Assembly: GCF_001417775.1 (NCBI RefSeq)
Contig: NZ_BBZJ01000015.1
Location: 310,001-374,000 of the forward strand
Origin: Streptomyces sp. TP-A0356
GTDB lineage: Bacteria > Actinomycetota > Actinomycetes > Streptomycetales > Streptomycetaceae
Reading direction: 5' to 3'
DNA: 64,000 bases
The stretch's first letter is position 1, and every line of letters starts with the position of its first letter. Below the pieces are notes generated by a model, which worked only from the letters and a program-made list of their open reading frames with translations, made no database searches and was not told the DNA's origin. A program made the translations under genes and the position numbers. Of this stretch, positions 33,609-41,877 are shown in pieces.

Positions 33609-35063
33609 GTGAGAGCACAGATCAGCCGCCGGAGCTTGCTGAAGATCGCCGGTACCGCCGCGGGCGCGGCCGCCGTCACCGCCGCCGTCCCCACGGCCCA
33701 GGCGTCGGCGGCTCGCGCCGCCTTCGCGCACCCCGGACTGCTGCACACCCGGGCCGACCTCGACCGTATGGCGGCCAAGGTGAAGGCGGGCGCCGCCCTC
33801 TGCACGGCGGGTTTCGCCAGGCTGACCGCGAACCGGCACGCGCAGAGCAGCTGGGCGGCCCGGCCGGCCGCGACCGTCTACCGGGGATCGGGCACACCCG
33901 AGAACTACGCCCTCCTCTACAACGACATCCACGCCGCCTACCAGAACGCCCTGCGCTGGCACATCACGGGCGAGACCGCACACGCCGACACCGCCGTCGC
34001 CATCCTCAACGCCTGGTCGGCCACGCTGACCAGGCTCGACGGCACCGCCGACCGGTTCCTCGCGGCCGGCCTGTACGGCTACCAGTTCGCCAACGCGGCG
34101 GAACTGGTGCGGGACCGCGACGGGTTCGAGCTGGCCCGTTTCCAGAAGATGATGCGGAGTGCGTTCCTGCCGGTCAGTTCGGACTTCCTCACCCACCACA
34201 ACGGCGCCTACGTCACCAACTACTGGACCAACTGGGACCTGACGGCCATGGCCTGCGTCCTGGCCGTCGGCATCCTCTGCGACGACCGCGCCTCGGTCGA
34301 CCGGGTGGTCTCCTACTTCCGGCACGGCGCGGGGATGGGCTCGATCAGGAACGCCATCCCGGTGGTGTACTCCGGCGGACTCGCCGAGTGGGTCGAGGCG
34401 GGCCGCGACCAGGGCCACGCCCTGCTCGGCGTCGGGCTGATGGGCACGATCTGCGAGATGGCCTGGAACCAGGGCATCGACCTGTACGGCCACGACGACA
34501 GCCGCTTCCTCAAGGGCGCCGAGTACGTGGCGAAGTGGAGCCTGGGCGGGTCCGTGCCCTACACGTCGAACACACGGAAGAAGGGCGCGCCCGGTATCTG
34601 GTCCGGCATGGAGACCGCGAGCAGGGCGGCCGCCGTGGATCCGGCCATGACACGCCCGATCTGGGCCATGATCGCCAACCACTACACCAGGCGCCGGGGC
34701 CTCGACGCGCCCCATGTCACACGGATCGCGGCCAAGGCGGCTCCGGAGGGCGGCGGCGGGGACTACGGCCCCAACAGCGGCGGGTACGACCGACTCGGCT
34801 TCGGCACGCTGACGTTCACCCGGGACCGGGCGACCGCCGCCGAGGCATCGGCGTCCCCCACGCCCGCCTCCGGCTCCGGGGCCGTGTCCGCCCGGCCGTC
34901 GTCCCCGGCCAGTCCGAGTGCCCAGGGCGGACACGGCGACGACCTCGCCGCCACCGGCTTCTCGGACCTGCCCCTGTGGACCGGCGCGGCGGGCGTCACC
35001 GCCGTCGCGGGCGGCCTGCTCCTGCTGCGCCGCCGGGGGCGCACCCAACGCGACAGCGGCTGA
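33609..35063 (+). CDS. Tat-exported, sortase-anchored alginate lyase family protein
   Basis: The 484-residue protein starts at GTG 33609 with a twin-arginine signal (SRRSLLKIAGTAAG, about 5-30) and a predicted cleavage in AQASA. The mature part (HPGLLHTRADLDRMAAKV at the start, then NALRWHITGETAHA, LYGYQFANAAELVRD and NYWTNWDLTAMACVLAVGI) is the alpha/alpha-toroid of alginate-lyase-type (PL5/heparinase-like) proteins. A Ser/Thr/Pro/Gly linker (about 405-440) leads to LAATG (446-450), a hydrophobic helix and RRR, the signal of class E sortase substrates. It should degrade or bind uronate-type polysaccharide while attached to the wall. No lyase activity can be proven from sequence. Confidence 0.85.
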   Translation: MRAQISRRSLLKIAGTAAGAAAVTAAVPTAQASAARAAFAHPGLLHTRADLDRMAAKVKAGAALCTAGFARLTANRHAQSSWAARPAATVYRGSGTPENYALLYNDIHAAYQNALRWHITGETAHADTAVAILNAWSATLTRLDGTADRFLAAGLYGYQFANAAELVRDRDGFELARFQKMMRSAFLPVSSDFLTHHNGAYVTNYWTNWDLTAMACVLAVGILCDDRASVDRVVSYFRHGAGMGSIRNAIPVVYSGGLAEWVEAGRDQGHALLGVGLMGTICEMAWNQGIDLYGHDDSRFLKGAEYVAKWSLGGSVPYTSNTRKKGAPGIWSGMETASRAAAVDPAMTRPIWAMIANHYTRRRGLDAPHVTRIAAKAAPEGGGGDYGPNSGGYDRLGFGTLTFTRDRATAAEASASPTPASGSGAVSARPSSPASPSAQGGHGDDLAATGFSDLPLWTGAAGVTAVAGGLLLLRRRGRTQRDSG

Positions 35064-35292
35064 ACCGCCGTGGCCCGCGGCGGCCGTCGTCCGGTCGCCG
35101 CACGCCGAACACGACCGGCTCCCACCACCCAGGGTGTCCGTGCGGACACGCTGAGTTCGGCTCCAGGGGGAGCCGGGCCGTTCGGGATGCGCGCGGCTCC
35201 ATCTCGTTGAAAGGTGATGACAAGGGTGGTGTGCCGCCCTCGCGACGGCCCCCGGGTGCCACCACTGCGGATCGACTCGCATAGGAGACCAC

Positions 35293-35499
35293 ATGTCGAC
35301 GTCACAACCTGATGCGTCACGTCGTCCGTCCGATGACCGTGTCACACCGGACGAGCTGCTGCACGTGGCTCCGCCGGAGGCCGCACCGGATGACCTGGTG
35401 CTCGCCTCGGGCAGGGACATCACCCCCAGGGCCCTCGCCTGGGCCGAGCGCAAGCTCGCGTCCGAGGGGCGGGCCGCGATCGACAAGCTTCTGCCCTAG
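35293..35499 (+). CDS. Small hydrophilic protein (68 aa)
   Basis: The protein is MSTSQPDASRRPSDDRVTPD followed by a short helical C terminus that ends in AAIDKLLP. AGGAGACC lies 4-11 nt before the ATG. Codon usage fits. No known domain. It ends just before a very strong hairpin shared with the DUF5133 gene. Confidence 0.7.
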   Translation: MSTSQPDASRRPSDDRVTPDELLHVAPPEAAPDDLVLASGRDITPRALAWAERKLASEGRAAIDKLLP

Positions 35500-35520
35500 G
35501 GCGCTTCCGGGTCGGTGAGG

Positions 35521-35559
35521 CCCGGGACCGGTGAGTCCGTGCCGCTCACCGGTCCCGGG
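35521..35559. terminator. Perfect 15-bp stem-loop, bidirectional terminator
   Basis: 35521-35535 pairs perfectly with 35545-35559 around a 9-nt loop. It lies between the convergent stops at 35499 and 35570. It is among the strongest hairpins in the window. Confidence 0.85.
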
Positions 35560-35569
35560 AGCATCACCG

Positions 35570-35824
35570 TCAGACGGCCACGGGCAGGCCGCTCCCGCCG
35601 TCCGTCTCCTGTGCCGTGTCCGTGCGATGGGCCGCGACGAGCAGCGCGTCCGCGGCCGCCACTGCCTCGTGCACGGTGTGGGTCCCCGTCATGACGCACA
35701 GCGTGTAGCTGACGTCCTCCAGCTGCCGTACCGTTTCGGGCGTCTCCCTCTCGGCGAGCGCGATCTGCAGGGTGGCGTACCGGGTCAGCAGCCCTCTAAC
35801 GACCTTCGCATCCGGAACGAGCAC
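35570..35824 (-). CDS. DUF5133 domain protein
   Basis: The 84-residue protein (MLVPDAKVVRGLLTRYATLQ, then LEDVSYTLCVMTGT and AVAAADALL) matches the DUF5133 pattern seen in many streptomycetes, often near transcriptional regulators. It is helical and soluble; function unknown. It stands alone on the minus strand with the strong hairpin just downstream. Confidence 0.8.
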   Translation of the reverse strand: MLVPDAKVVRGLLTRYATLQIALAERETPETVRQLEDVSYTLCVMTGTHTVHEAVAAADALLVAAHRTDTAQETDGGSGLPVAV

Positions 35825-35935
35825 AGTGAGGCCCTCTCTCTCGACTTTTGAGGCGTGTGCCCCGTCACGGGCGAGTCATGCGCAACTCCTTCCGCACGGG
35901 GGCACTTTGGCACGATCTCGACTCCCGGCCCCGCC

Positions 35936-36028
35936 CTACCTGACGAAGTCGAGCAGTTCACGAGGGCCGGCGCAGACGACCTCCACGAACAGGTCGAAGC
36001 CGCCCGACGTCATCGTCCACGCTGTTCC
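35936..36028 (-). pseudogene. Fragment of an Lrp/AsnC RAM domain
   Basis: In the gap 35825-36292 only this 25-30-residue minus-strand stretch looks coding. TSGGFDLFVEVVCAGPRELLDFVR followed by TAG matches the start of the AsnC ligand-binding domain, and no HTH part lies upstream in frame. It seems to be a decayed Lrp gene rather than a working one; an in-frame ATG exists at 36013 but gives only the fragment. The rest of the gap holds nothing recognisable. Confidence 0.4.
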
Positions 36029-36292
36029 TCCCGCTGGTCGGCGACCCAGCCTAGGGCCCTTCCGACGTGGATCAGCGCACCAGCTCGCTGTTGACACGAC
36101 GATCGATTCACGCGCCCCTTGGGTGCGGATCGGCCCCGCGGCGGGAGATCGCGCCGTCGATGCGGCGTACATCCACCCATCGGTGGGGAATACGGTGGGA
36201 CAGGCGATCACGACCGACCTGGCCTCCGGTCCCCTGGTGTGCGCGGACCATACTGGGAGGCGCCCCTCGTCCCCATCCCCTCAGAGTGATCC

Positions 36293-37492
36293 ATGGCTAA
36301 GTCCTCCACCGCCCGTGCCTCGGCTCCCGACACCGTGTGGCTGGCACGCGGACGCCATCTCGGCGCGGGAGCCGAGGAGAGAGTCCGGCAGCGACTGCGG
36401 GAGCTGAAGAGCGGCGCGGTCATCCAGGACCGGTTCGAGTTCGACGGCTCCGGTGACGGCACACCCGGTCGCGCCTTCGAAGCCCGCTGGCTGGTCGACG
36501 GGGACGTCGTCGTGCGGGCCCGTCTGAACGTGGGGGCGCCCGACGTCAGGGACGGCACACAGGACTGGGTGCTGGTGGCCGAGGCGGACCGGGCCTGGGA
36601 CCTCGACTGGCCTTCGCCCGCCACCGTCTTCTGGCCCGAGGACGCGGATGCCCCCTGGGACCACGACGTGGTTCCGGATCTCCGGTTCCGCGACATCAAT
36701 CCGCTGCCCACGGAGGACCGGGCGCTTCGGCGCCTCCTCAAGGAGTGCGCGCGTCACACGTGGAGCATCCATGTGGTGGTGCACGAGGCGATGACCACCG
36801 ATGAGCGCGGACGGCGCCCCCTGGCGCCGATGCTGCCACCCAGCCTGCGCCACCGCGTCGTGGAGCACCGGGCCGCGCCCGAGCAGTTCCAGGTGGTCAA
36901 CTGGGCGCTGTACGACCTCGGGGTGCGGGTGCCCCGCGGCGGCGCCGTGGTGCTCCCGGCGGTGCCCGCCGGTCCCGGTACCGACGACAACGGCTTCAGC
37001 GTGCGCACGGTCTTCCTCGACGGCACGGAGCCCACGGATCTCATCGACACCGTGCGGCGCTACGCCGAGCGGCCCGCCCCCCTGCCCGACGGGGCCGAGG
37101 AGGCCCTGGCCGAACTGCGCGAGCAGTGGCACCTGACGACCCTGGAGGAGGAACTGGCCCAGACGCGCCGTCAGCTCGCCGCCTACGCCGAGGCACTCGA
37201 CGCCATGACGAAGTCGCGCGACCTGTACCGGGAGGCGGCCGAACTCGCCCATGAGGCACTGGCGGCGTACCAGGAGTCCGGCACCCTGCCGCCACCGCGA
37301 CAGGAAGAGCGCAAGCGGGAAGGTTTCTCCTTGCGCACCCTGGCCAAGCCCCTGGAACGCGTGCGCGACGGCGCCAAGTTGCTCCGCACGCCGAGCAGCG
37401 AGGGCCACGCGCCCCGCACCACCGACCCCGACGGGGAGACCTCCGTCGCCGGTCCCTCGACCGAGCCGACGGACGCCGGTAAGCGGGGGTAG
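36293..37492 (+). CDS. Hypothetical protein with C-terminal coiled coil
   Basis: The 399-residue product is soluble and hydrophilic, with beta-rich N-terminal two thirds (VWLARGRHLGAGAEERVR at the start, FEARWLVDGDVVVRARLN, WVLVAEADRAWDLDWPSPA, and a long acidic section). A coiled coil around residues 275-325 (LEEELAQTRRQLAAYAEALD) follows, and the tail is basic then Ser/Thr/Asp rich. I do not recognise a family. The absence of membrane segments and the coiled coil suggest a cytoplasmic scaffold or regulatory protein. It is monocistronic. Confidence 0.7.
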   Translation: MAKSSTARASAPDTVWLARGRHLGAGAEERVRQRLRELKSGAVIQDRFEFDGSGDGTPGRAFEARWLVDGDVVVRARLNVGAPDVRDGTQDWVLVAEADRAWDLDWPSPATVFWPEDADAPWDHDVVPDLRFRDINPLPTEDRALRRLLKECARHTWSIHVVVHEAMTTDERGRRPLAPMLPPSLRHRVVEHRAAPEQFQVVNWALYDLGVRVPRGGAVVLPAVPAGPGTDDNGFSVRTVFLDGTEPTDLIDTVRRYAERPAPLPDGAEEALAELREQWHLTTLEEELAQTRRQLAAYAEALDAMTKSRDLYREAAELAHEALAAYQESGTLPPPRQEERKREGFSLRTLAKPLERVRDGAKLLRTPSSEGHAPRTTDPDGETSVAGPSTEPTDAGKRG

Positions 37493-37725
37493 CCCTGTCC
37501 GCCGCCCCTGGGCCGGGACCGGACGCGACCGGTTCTGCGCATTCCCGGGTGCGGCGGGGCGCCGGGGCTCTCGGACCGTGCCGATCTTCCGCGTGATTGC
37601 TCTCCGAACCGCCGATCCGCGGGCGCGTCCCCTCTTGACCGCCGCAGCGTGTCGCGCACACGGCGAGGGTCGCCGGCGCACGGCCGCCGTCGTCACGGGA
37701 GGGCGAGATGACCGGAGGAACCGGC

Positions 37726-37929
37726 ATGAAGAGGCATGCGGGCCATGCGGCGGCAGCTCTTCTCGGCCGCTACGAGCGTCTGCGGCTGCCGTGGACGGCG
37801 GCGGTCACGGTCGTCGTCGCCCTCGGCTGCTTCGAAGCCTGGCCGAAGCGGTCCCGGGCGCGGGGTGACCGGCGGGTCCGGCGGGTCCGGCGGCCAGGTT
37901 CTGCGCGACCATGGGTCGCTTGCCGGTGA
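37726..37929 (+). CDS. Possible small membrane protein
   Basis: The 67-residue frame starts at an ATG with GGAGGA seven bases upstream. It has MKRHAGHAAAALLGRYERLR, one hydrophobic helix (WTAAVTVVVALGCF) and a strongly basic C terminus. An ATG six codons earlier also has a ribosome site. Coding status is uncertain because the codon bias is weak. Confidence 0.35.
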   Translation: MKRHAGHAAAALLGRYERLRLPWTAAVTVVVALGCFEAWPKRSRARGDRRVRRVRRPGSARPWVACR

Positions 37930-38149
37930 TGCCCGGCGGAAAGGGCCCCGCCGAGTGCCGGGGGGAGGGCATCGGCGGGGCCGAGCGGCTCGGGGTTGCC
38001 AGGGGGTGGGCTTCCCGAGCGGTCTGCGATTGCTGGTGCCCGCCTGGTTCGGAGTATGCGCCGCCCTGTGCGAGTGACCGCCGTCACTCCTCCCCGGACG
38101 CCCGCGCCGGGGCGGTGGGCATGGCCTGATCCAGGTCCGCAACTGCCGT

Positions 38150-38174
38150 GCGTGGGGTTCGATTCGGGGGGTAC
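38150..38174 (+). promoter_or_regulatory. SigB-type promoter match before the STAS gene
   Basis: GCGT (38150-38153), 15 nt, GGGTAC (38169-38174) match GNNT-N14-16-GGGTAY. It is 134 nt upstream of the GTG start at 38308, leaving a long leader. Confidence 0.45.
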
Positions 38175-38307
38175 CCGGAGCTGGAATCGCCGCCGGGAAC
38201 CGCTTCGGCGGCAAGAGGTTGATCACTTCCGGAGCGCGGCCCGCGGTGCATCGAGTGCCCGCCCCGGGGTAGACGAGCCCCGCACGCGGTACGTATGGGA
38301 GGACATT

Positions 38308-38685
38308 GTGTCGGCTGAGCAGACCCCCCTGTCCATCGATGTGACGATGCCCCGGGAGGAGGTCGCGCTGGTCATCGTGAACGGTTACCTGGACGTCGAC
38401 ACGGCGACGGAGTTGCACCACCACCTCGCCAATCAGGTGCACCACGGGCGACGGCATCTACTGCTCGACCTCTCGTCCGTGCCGTTCATGGACTCGTCCG
38501 GGATCAACATCATCCTCAAGGCCTACAAGGAGACCCGGCAGGTCGGCGGCTCCGTCGGTCTCATCGACCCGGCCCCGGCCGTACAGCGCATCCTCGACCT
38601 CACGGGGGTGAGTCTGACCGTCCCGTCCTTCGAGAGCGCCGATGACGCGCTCGCCGGCGTGGGCGACGCGGTGAGCCGGCCGTAG
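38308..38685 (+). CDS. STAS-domain anti-sigma factor antagonist
   Basis: The 125-residue protein is a single STAS domain: VALVIVNGYLDVDTATELHHHL, the phosphorylation-loop sequence LDLSSVPFMDSSGINIILKA with Ser63 as the expected phospho-site, and a C-terminal helix. RsbV/SpoIIAA proteins release sigma factors from HATPase anti-sigma kinases. GTG 38308 is chosen for GGGAGGA (38297-38303) just before it. It precedes the Rsb region by 2 kb on the same strand and could be an output partner of that phosphatase module. Confidence 0.9.
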   Translation: MSAEQTPLSIDVTMPREEVALVIVNGYLDVDTATELHHHLANQVHHGRRHLLLDLSSVPFMDSSGINIILKAYKETRQVGGSVGLIDPAPAVQRILDLTGVSLTVPSFESADDALAGVGDAVSRP

Positions 38686-38804
38686 CGGAACGGGCGCTTC
38701 CGCGGGCGTCGACCCTCCTGGCCGGGCGCGCGGGAGCGAACCCCTGACTCGACAGGCCATTTGCGTGGGCGTTCGCGCACGTAGATGGCTTGTTCGGCGG
38801 TAAT

Positions 38805-38822
38805 AGTTGCCGTTTGACAACT
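38805..38822. promoter_or_regulatory. MarR-type operator AGTTG-N8-CAACT
   Basis: The inverted repeat is AGTTG (38805-38809) and CAACT (38818-38822). The core TTG-N8-CAA (38807-38820) matches the site before rsbR (40898-40911), and AGTTG, CG and GACAA are shared. An extra GGCAAC half-site follows at 38833. It is 144 nt beyond the marR stop; which start it controls is unclear. Confidence 0.45.
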
Positions 38823-38965
38823 GTAGTCATGAGGCAACAAAGTGTGGGGAGCATCGAACACACGGAGGGAAGTGGGATGTTGTGGTGGGCGGAGCCGGCT
38901 CCGCGCGCCGACCGACCACGGCAGGCGCTCGGCACACCGGCGGGGAGGACCGGTCCGCGCTCGGC

Positions 38966-39442
38966 TCACGCCGTACGGGCGTCGGTTCCGTCCTCCTCGT
39001 GGATCTGTGCCGCCGCGGTGGCACAGAAGGCCTCCAGTCCCTGCAGGAGCGCCGTGCGCTTGGCCGCGGGCATCTGGGCCAGGACGGACTCCAGGGCACT
39101 CTCGCGCCGTGACCGCAGTTCGGCCAGGAAGGATCTGCCCCGTCGGCTCAGGTGCAGCCGCAGCTCACGTCGGCTGATGGAGCTCGCCGTGCGCTCGACG
39201 TACCCGACGGCCTGCAGACGGTCGCAGAGTCTGCTCGTCGACGGCGGAGTCGATGCCAGGGCGTCGGCGAGCGTCCGCAGGTTGATGCCCTCGTGGTGCT
39301 CCAGGATGAAGAGCACCCGCAGCTGGGAGGCGGAGACGGGAGCCGTCGAGGCACGCCCCCAGAGGACTTCCAGCAGCTCCGCCGCCTCTGACGTCACCCG
39401 CGCCACCTCGCTCGGCCCGGGACGCGGGCTGGAGGAAGTCAC
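38966..39442 (-). CDS. MarR family transcriptional regulator (copy 1)
   Basis: The 158-residue protein has the winged-helix pattern of MarR: SASQLRVLFILEHHEGINLRTLADAL, the recognition helix TPPSTSRLCDRLQAVGYVER, and the RRELRLHLSRRG wing. The C-terminal helices form the dimer. The GTG at 39442 is preceded by GGGAGAG. The paralogue encoded at 46064-45597 has the same SRLCDRLEA/QA motif. Divergent from the PP2C gene at 39596, it probably controls Rsb genes; TTG-N8-CAA sites near 38807 and 40898 are candidate targets. Confidence 0.9.
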   Translation of the reverse strand: MTSSSPRPGPSEVARVTSEAAELLEVLWGRASTAPVSASQLRVLFILEHHEGINLRTLADALASTPPSTSRLCDRLQAVGYVERTASSISRRELRLHLSRRGRSFLAELRSRRESALESVLAQMPAAKRTALLQGLEAFCATAAAQIHEEDGTDARTA

Positions 39443-39595
39443 CGTCTCACTCTCCCAGGCTTCTCGAATGCTGTCGGCCTGCCGGGACCACAGCTCACAC
39501 ACAACGATAGATACGGACACCGACACACGGATGCACGCCCCGTCCAGGGCGCGGGGCCGGAATCGTACTAGCAGAAGAATGGCGTATCCGACATC

Positions 39596-40762
39596 GTGAA
39601 CAGATTCGTGGCAGCCGAGAGGGCGCTTCGGAACGCGTCTCCCCACCGGTTGGTGGACGCGCTCCGCGAAGTGCTGCGCAGTCAGTACGCGGCGGAGTCC
39701 GTGGAACTGCTGATGGCCGACTACGGGCTCACCGTCCTGCAGCCCGTCTCCGCGCGGCCCGACATCTCCGAACCCGTATCGATGCACGGCAGCACGGCCG
39801 GCCGGGCCTTCGGCGCACAGGACCCGATCATCGAGGAGATCGGCGACCTGTCCCGGGTCCATCTGCCGGTGACGGTACGCGGGGACCGGCTCGGCGTGCT
39901 GAGGGTCACACTGCCGTCCGAGGGCAGCGCGGAGGTCCTCCCCGAGCTCGTCGAGATCGCGGAGGTCCTGGGCCACGAGGTGATCGTGGCCGATCGGGAC
40001 ACCGACGTCTATCTGCAGGCCAGGCGCAGGGACCGGCTGACGCTCGCCGCCGAGATGCAGTGGCAGCTGCTGCCGGGCCGGGCGTGTGCGCGGAGGGAGT
40101 ACGCGCTCGGCGCGCAACTGGAGCCCGCCTACGCGATCTTCGGGGACAACTTCGACTGGTCCGCCGGTTCCGACCGGCTGATGCTCTACATCACCAATGG
40201 GATGGGCGAGGGCATCGAGGCATCGCTGCTGACCGACCTCGGGATCAACGCGCTCCGCAACGCCCGGCGCGCCGGGATCTCCATCGAGGACCAGGCCGCC
40301 CTCGCCGACCAGGCCATCTACGCCCATTACCGGGGCGCCTCCTACCTGTCGGTGCTCCTCCTCGACTTCGAGCTGTCCACCGGCCGGGTGAAGGTCGTGG
40401 ACGCCGGTTCCCCGCAGATGCTGCGGCTGCGCGGCAGAACCGTCGAACCGGTCGACTTCGAGGCCCAGTTGCCGCTCGGCATGTTCGAGGAGACCGACTA
40501 TGTCTCGCAGGAGCTCCACGTCGAACCGGGCGACCGGCTCGTATTCGCCAGCGACGGCGTCTACGGAGTCGCCGCACCGGGGGGCGAGAAGTACGGCGAG
40601 AAGGCCCTGGCCAAGGCCATCGCCTCGACGCGGCTGCTTCCGGCGGCGGAGGTGCCGCGCGCCGTCCTGAGGGAGCTGTCCAGTCATCGCGGCGGGCCGG
40701 ACCCGGAGGACGACGCGATCGTGGTGTGCCTGGACTGGTTCGGGCCGCTGGGCGGCTCGTAG
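39596..40762 (+). CDS. SpoIIE-type PP2C phosphatase, possibly degenerate
   Basis: The 388-residue protein has an N-terminal GAF-like part (1-140), a short helix and a SpoIIE/PP2C domain (about 145-388). Metal-site segments are FGDNFD (Asp184 kept), TNGMGEG (the usual Asp of IGDGMGHG is Asn201), ASDGVYG and EDDAIVV (kept). The Asp-to-Asn change and the missing His could reduce or alter phosphatase activity. The GTG start has no good ribosome site, so the true start may differ. It is divergent from marR and 215 nt from rsbR. Confidence 0.8.
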   Translation: MNRFVAAERALRNASPHRLVDALREVLRSQYAAESVELLMADYGLTVLQPVSARPDISEPVSMHGSTAGRAFGAQDPIIEEIGDLSRVHLPVTVRGDRLGVLRVTLPSEGSAEVLPELVEIAEVLGHEVIVADRDTDVYLQARRRDRLTLAAEMQWQLLPGRACARREYALGAQLEPAYAIFGDNFDWSAGSDRLMLYITNGMGEGIEASLLTDLGINALRNARRAGISIEDQAALADQAIYAHYRGASYLSVLLLDFELSTGRVKVVDAGSPQMLRLRGRTVEPVDFEAQLPLGMFEETDYVSQELHVEPGDRLVFASDGVYGVAAPGGEKYGEKALAKAIASTRLLPAAEVPRAVLRELSSHRGGPDPEDDAIVVCLDWFGPLGGS

Positions 40763-40897
40763 CCGCTCCGCGTGCGCCGGTGTCGTACCCGAGACGCCCG
40801 AAGTCATGCATACGGACGGCAGTTGGCCGTGTCCCTCGTTCGTTGGACGATCTTCCGGGCAGGCACGGGTGTCATGCGCGAACTCCCATGATTACAG

Positions 40898-40911
40898 TTG
40901 TCGCGCGACAA
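40898..40911. promoter_or_regulatory. Perfect 14-bp palindrome upstream of rsbR
   Basis: TTGTCGCGCGACAA is a perfect palindrome with TTG-N8-CAA spacing, preceded by AG as in the site at 38805. It lies 67-80 nt before the rsbR start and is probably a MarR-type operator over the promoter of the Rsb operon. Confidence 0.55.
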
Positions 40912-40977
40912 TGAACCGCGCTCTCCGAGGAGGCTCCCTGACAGCCGGGGGGGCGTACGTACGAAGGAGACAGGGAC

Positions 40978-41877
40978 GTGACGGACCAGGACTCGGCAGC
41001 GAACCGAGAGGCGTCGGCAACCGTGGTCGGGGACTTCCTGCTGCGCCGACGGGAACAGATCTGCCAGCGCTGGGCCGACGAGACACTGTTCCGGACGGTG
41101 TTCACGGTCTCCCGCGACGAGGCGGTGGAAGCGGCCGGCGCTCTCGTGGAAGCGCTTGCCGTGGTGGCCGCCTCGGGACGGATCGAGGACCTGCGGGCCC
41201 CGGGCTTCGCGGGGGTGGCCGAACAACTCGCCCGCATGGCGGCCTCGCGGGCGCGTGCGGGCGCCGCACCCGGCCAGATCGCCGACGAGGTGGCGGCTCT
41301 GCGCCACTCGGTCACGGCGCTCCTGAGGGCCGACCTGTCCGGGGCGGACGGCGCAGCGACCGAAGCGCCTGTGGTCGCGCTCACCGTCCTGCTGGGCACG
41401 CTGCGCGTGTTCGTCATGGAGACGGCCCTCAGCGCGGGCGAGGGCATCATCGAGCGGCAGCGCCTGCAACTGCTCGAAGTGGCCACGCCCGTGATCAAAC
41501 TGTGGAACGGCATCGTCGCCGTTCCACTCATCGGCACCCTGGACAGCGCCCGCAGCCAGGTCGTGATGGAGAGCCTGCTGGAGGCGGTCGTCACCCAGCA
41601 GGCCCGGTTCGCCATCCTGGACATCACCGGAGTGCCGACGGTCGACTCACTGGTGGCGCAGCATCTGATGAAGACGGTCGCGGCGGCACGTCTCATGGGC
41701 GCCGAGTGCATCGTCTCCGGCATCCGGCCGGCGATCGCCCAGACCATCGTGCACTTGGGCATCGACCTGAGCTCCATCATCACCCGTACGAGCCTCGACG
41801 ACGCCCTCGCCTACGCCCTGCACCAGCAGGGCGCCGTGATCGTCGACCGGGCCGGCAACGGAGGAGGCCCGCGATGA
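40978..41877 (+). CDS. rsbR: RsbR-type stressosome sensor/co-antagonist
   Basis: The 299-residue protein has an N-terminal non-haem-globin-like sensor (1-160) and a C-terminal STAS domain with VVTQQARFAILDITGVPTVDSLVAQHL and SGIRPAIAQTIVHLGIDL. Ser224 in TVDS and Thr256 in AQTI correspond to the two phospho-sites of RsbR proteins. The GTG at 40978 has GGAGA upstream. With rsbS and rsbT it is the core of a stressosome, the megacomplex that releases RsbT on stress. The sensor ligand is unknown. Confidence 0.92.
   Translation: MTDQDSAANREASATVVGDFLLRRREQICQRWADETLFRTVFTVSRDEAVEAAGALVEALAVVAASGRIEDLRAPGFAGVAEQLARMAASRARAGAAPGQIADEVAALRHSVTALLRADLSGADGAATEAPVVALTVLLGTLRVFVMETALSAGEGIIERQRLQLLEVATPVIKLWNGIVAVPLIGTLDSARSQVVMESLLEAVVTQQARFAILDITGVPTVDSLVAQHLMKTVAAARLMGAECIVSGIRPAIAQTIVHLGIDLSSIITRTSLDDALAYALHQQGAVIVDRAGNGGGPR

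Larger units (their letters stand above)
37493..38307. other. Long region with at most one small gene
   Basis: This 815-bp region holds a possible 67-residue membrane protein at 37726-37929 and a SigB-type promoter match (38150-38174) before the STAS gene. Other open frames on both strands have no recognisable protein. The high Gly/Arg content of all frames argues against hidden genes. Confidence 0.45.

Noticed and set aside
38790..39599. Plus-strand 269-codon frame antisense to marR
   Set aside because: A ribosome-site-like GGAGGGAAG plus ATG at 38878 is attractive, but the product has no domain and overlaps a certain MarR gene. Only transcription data could support it.
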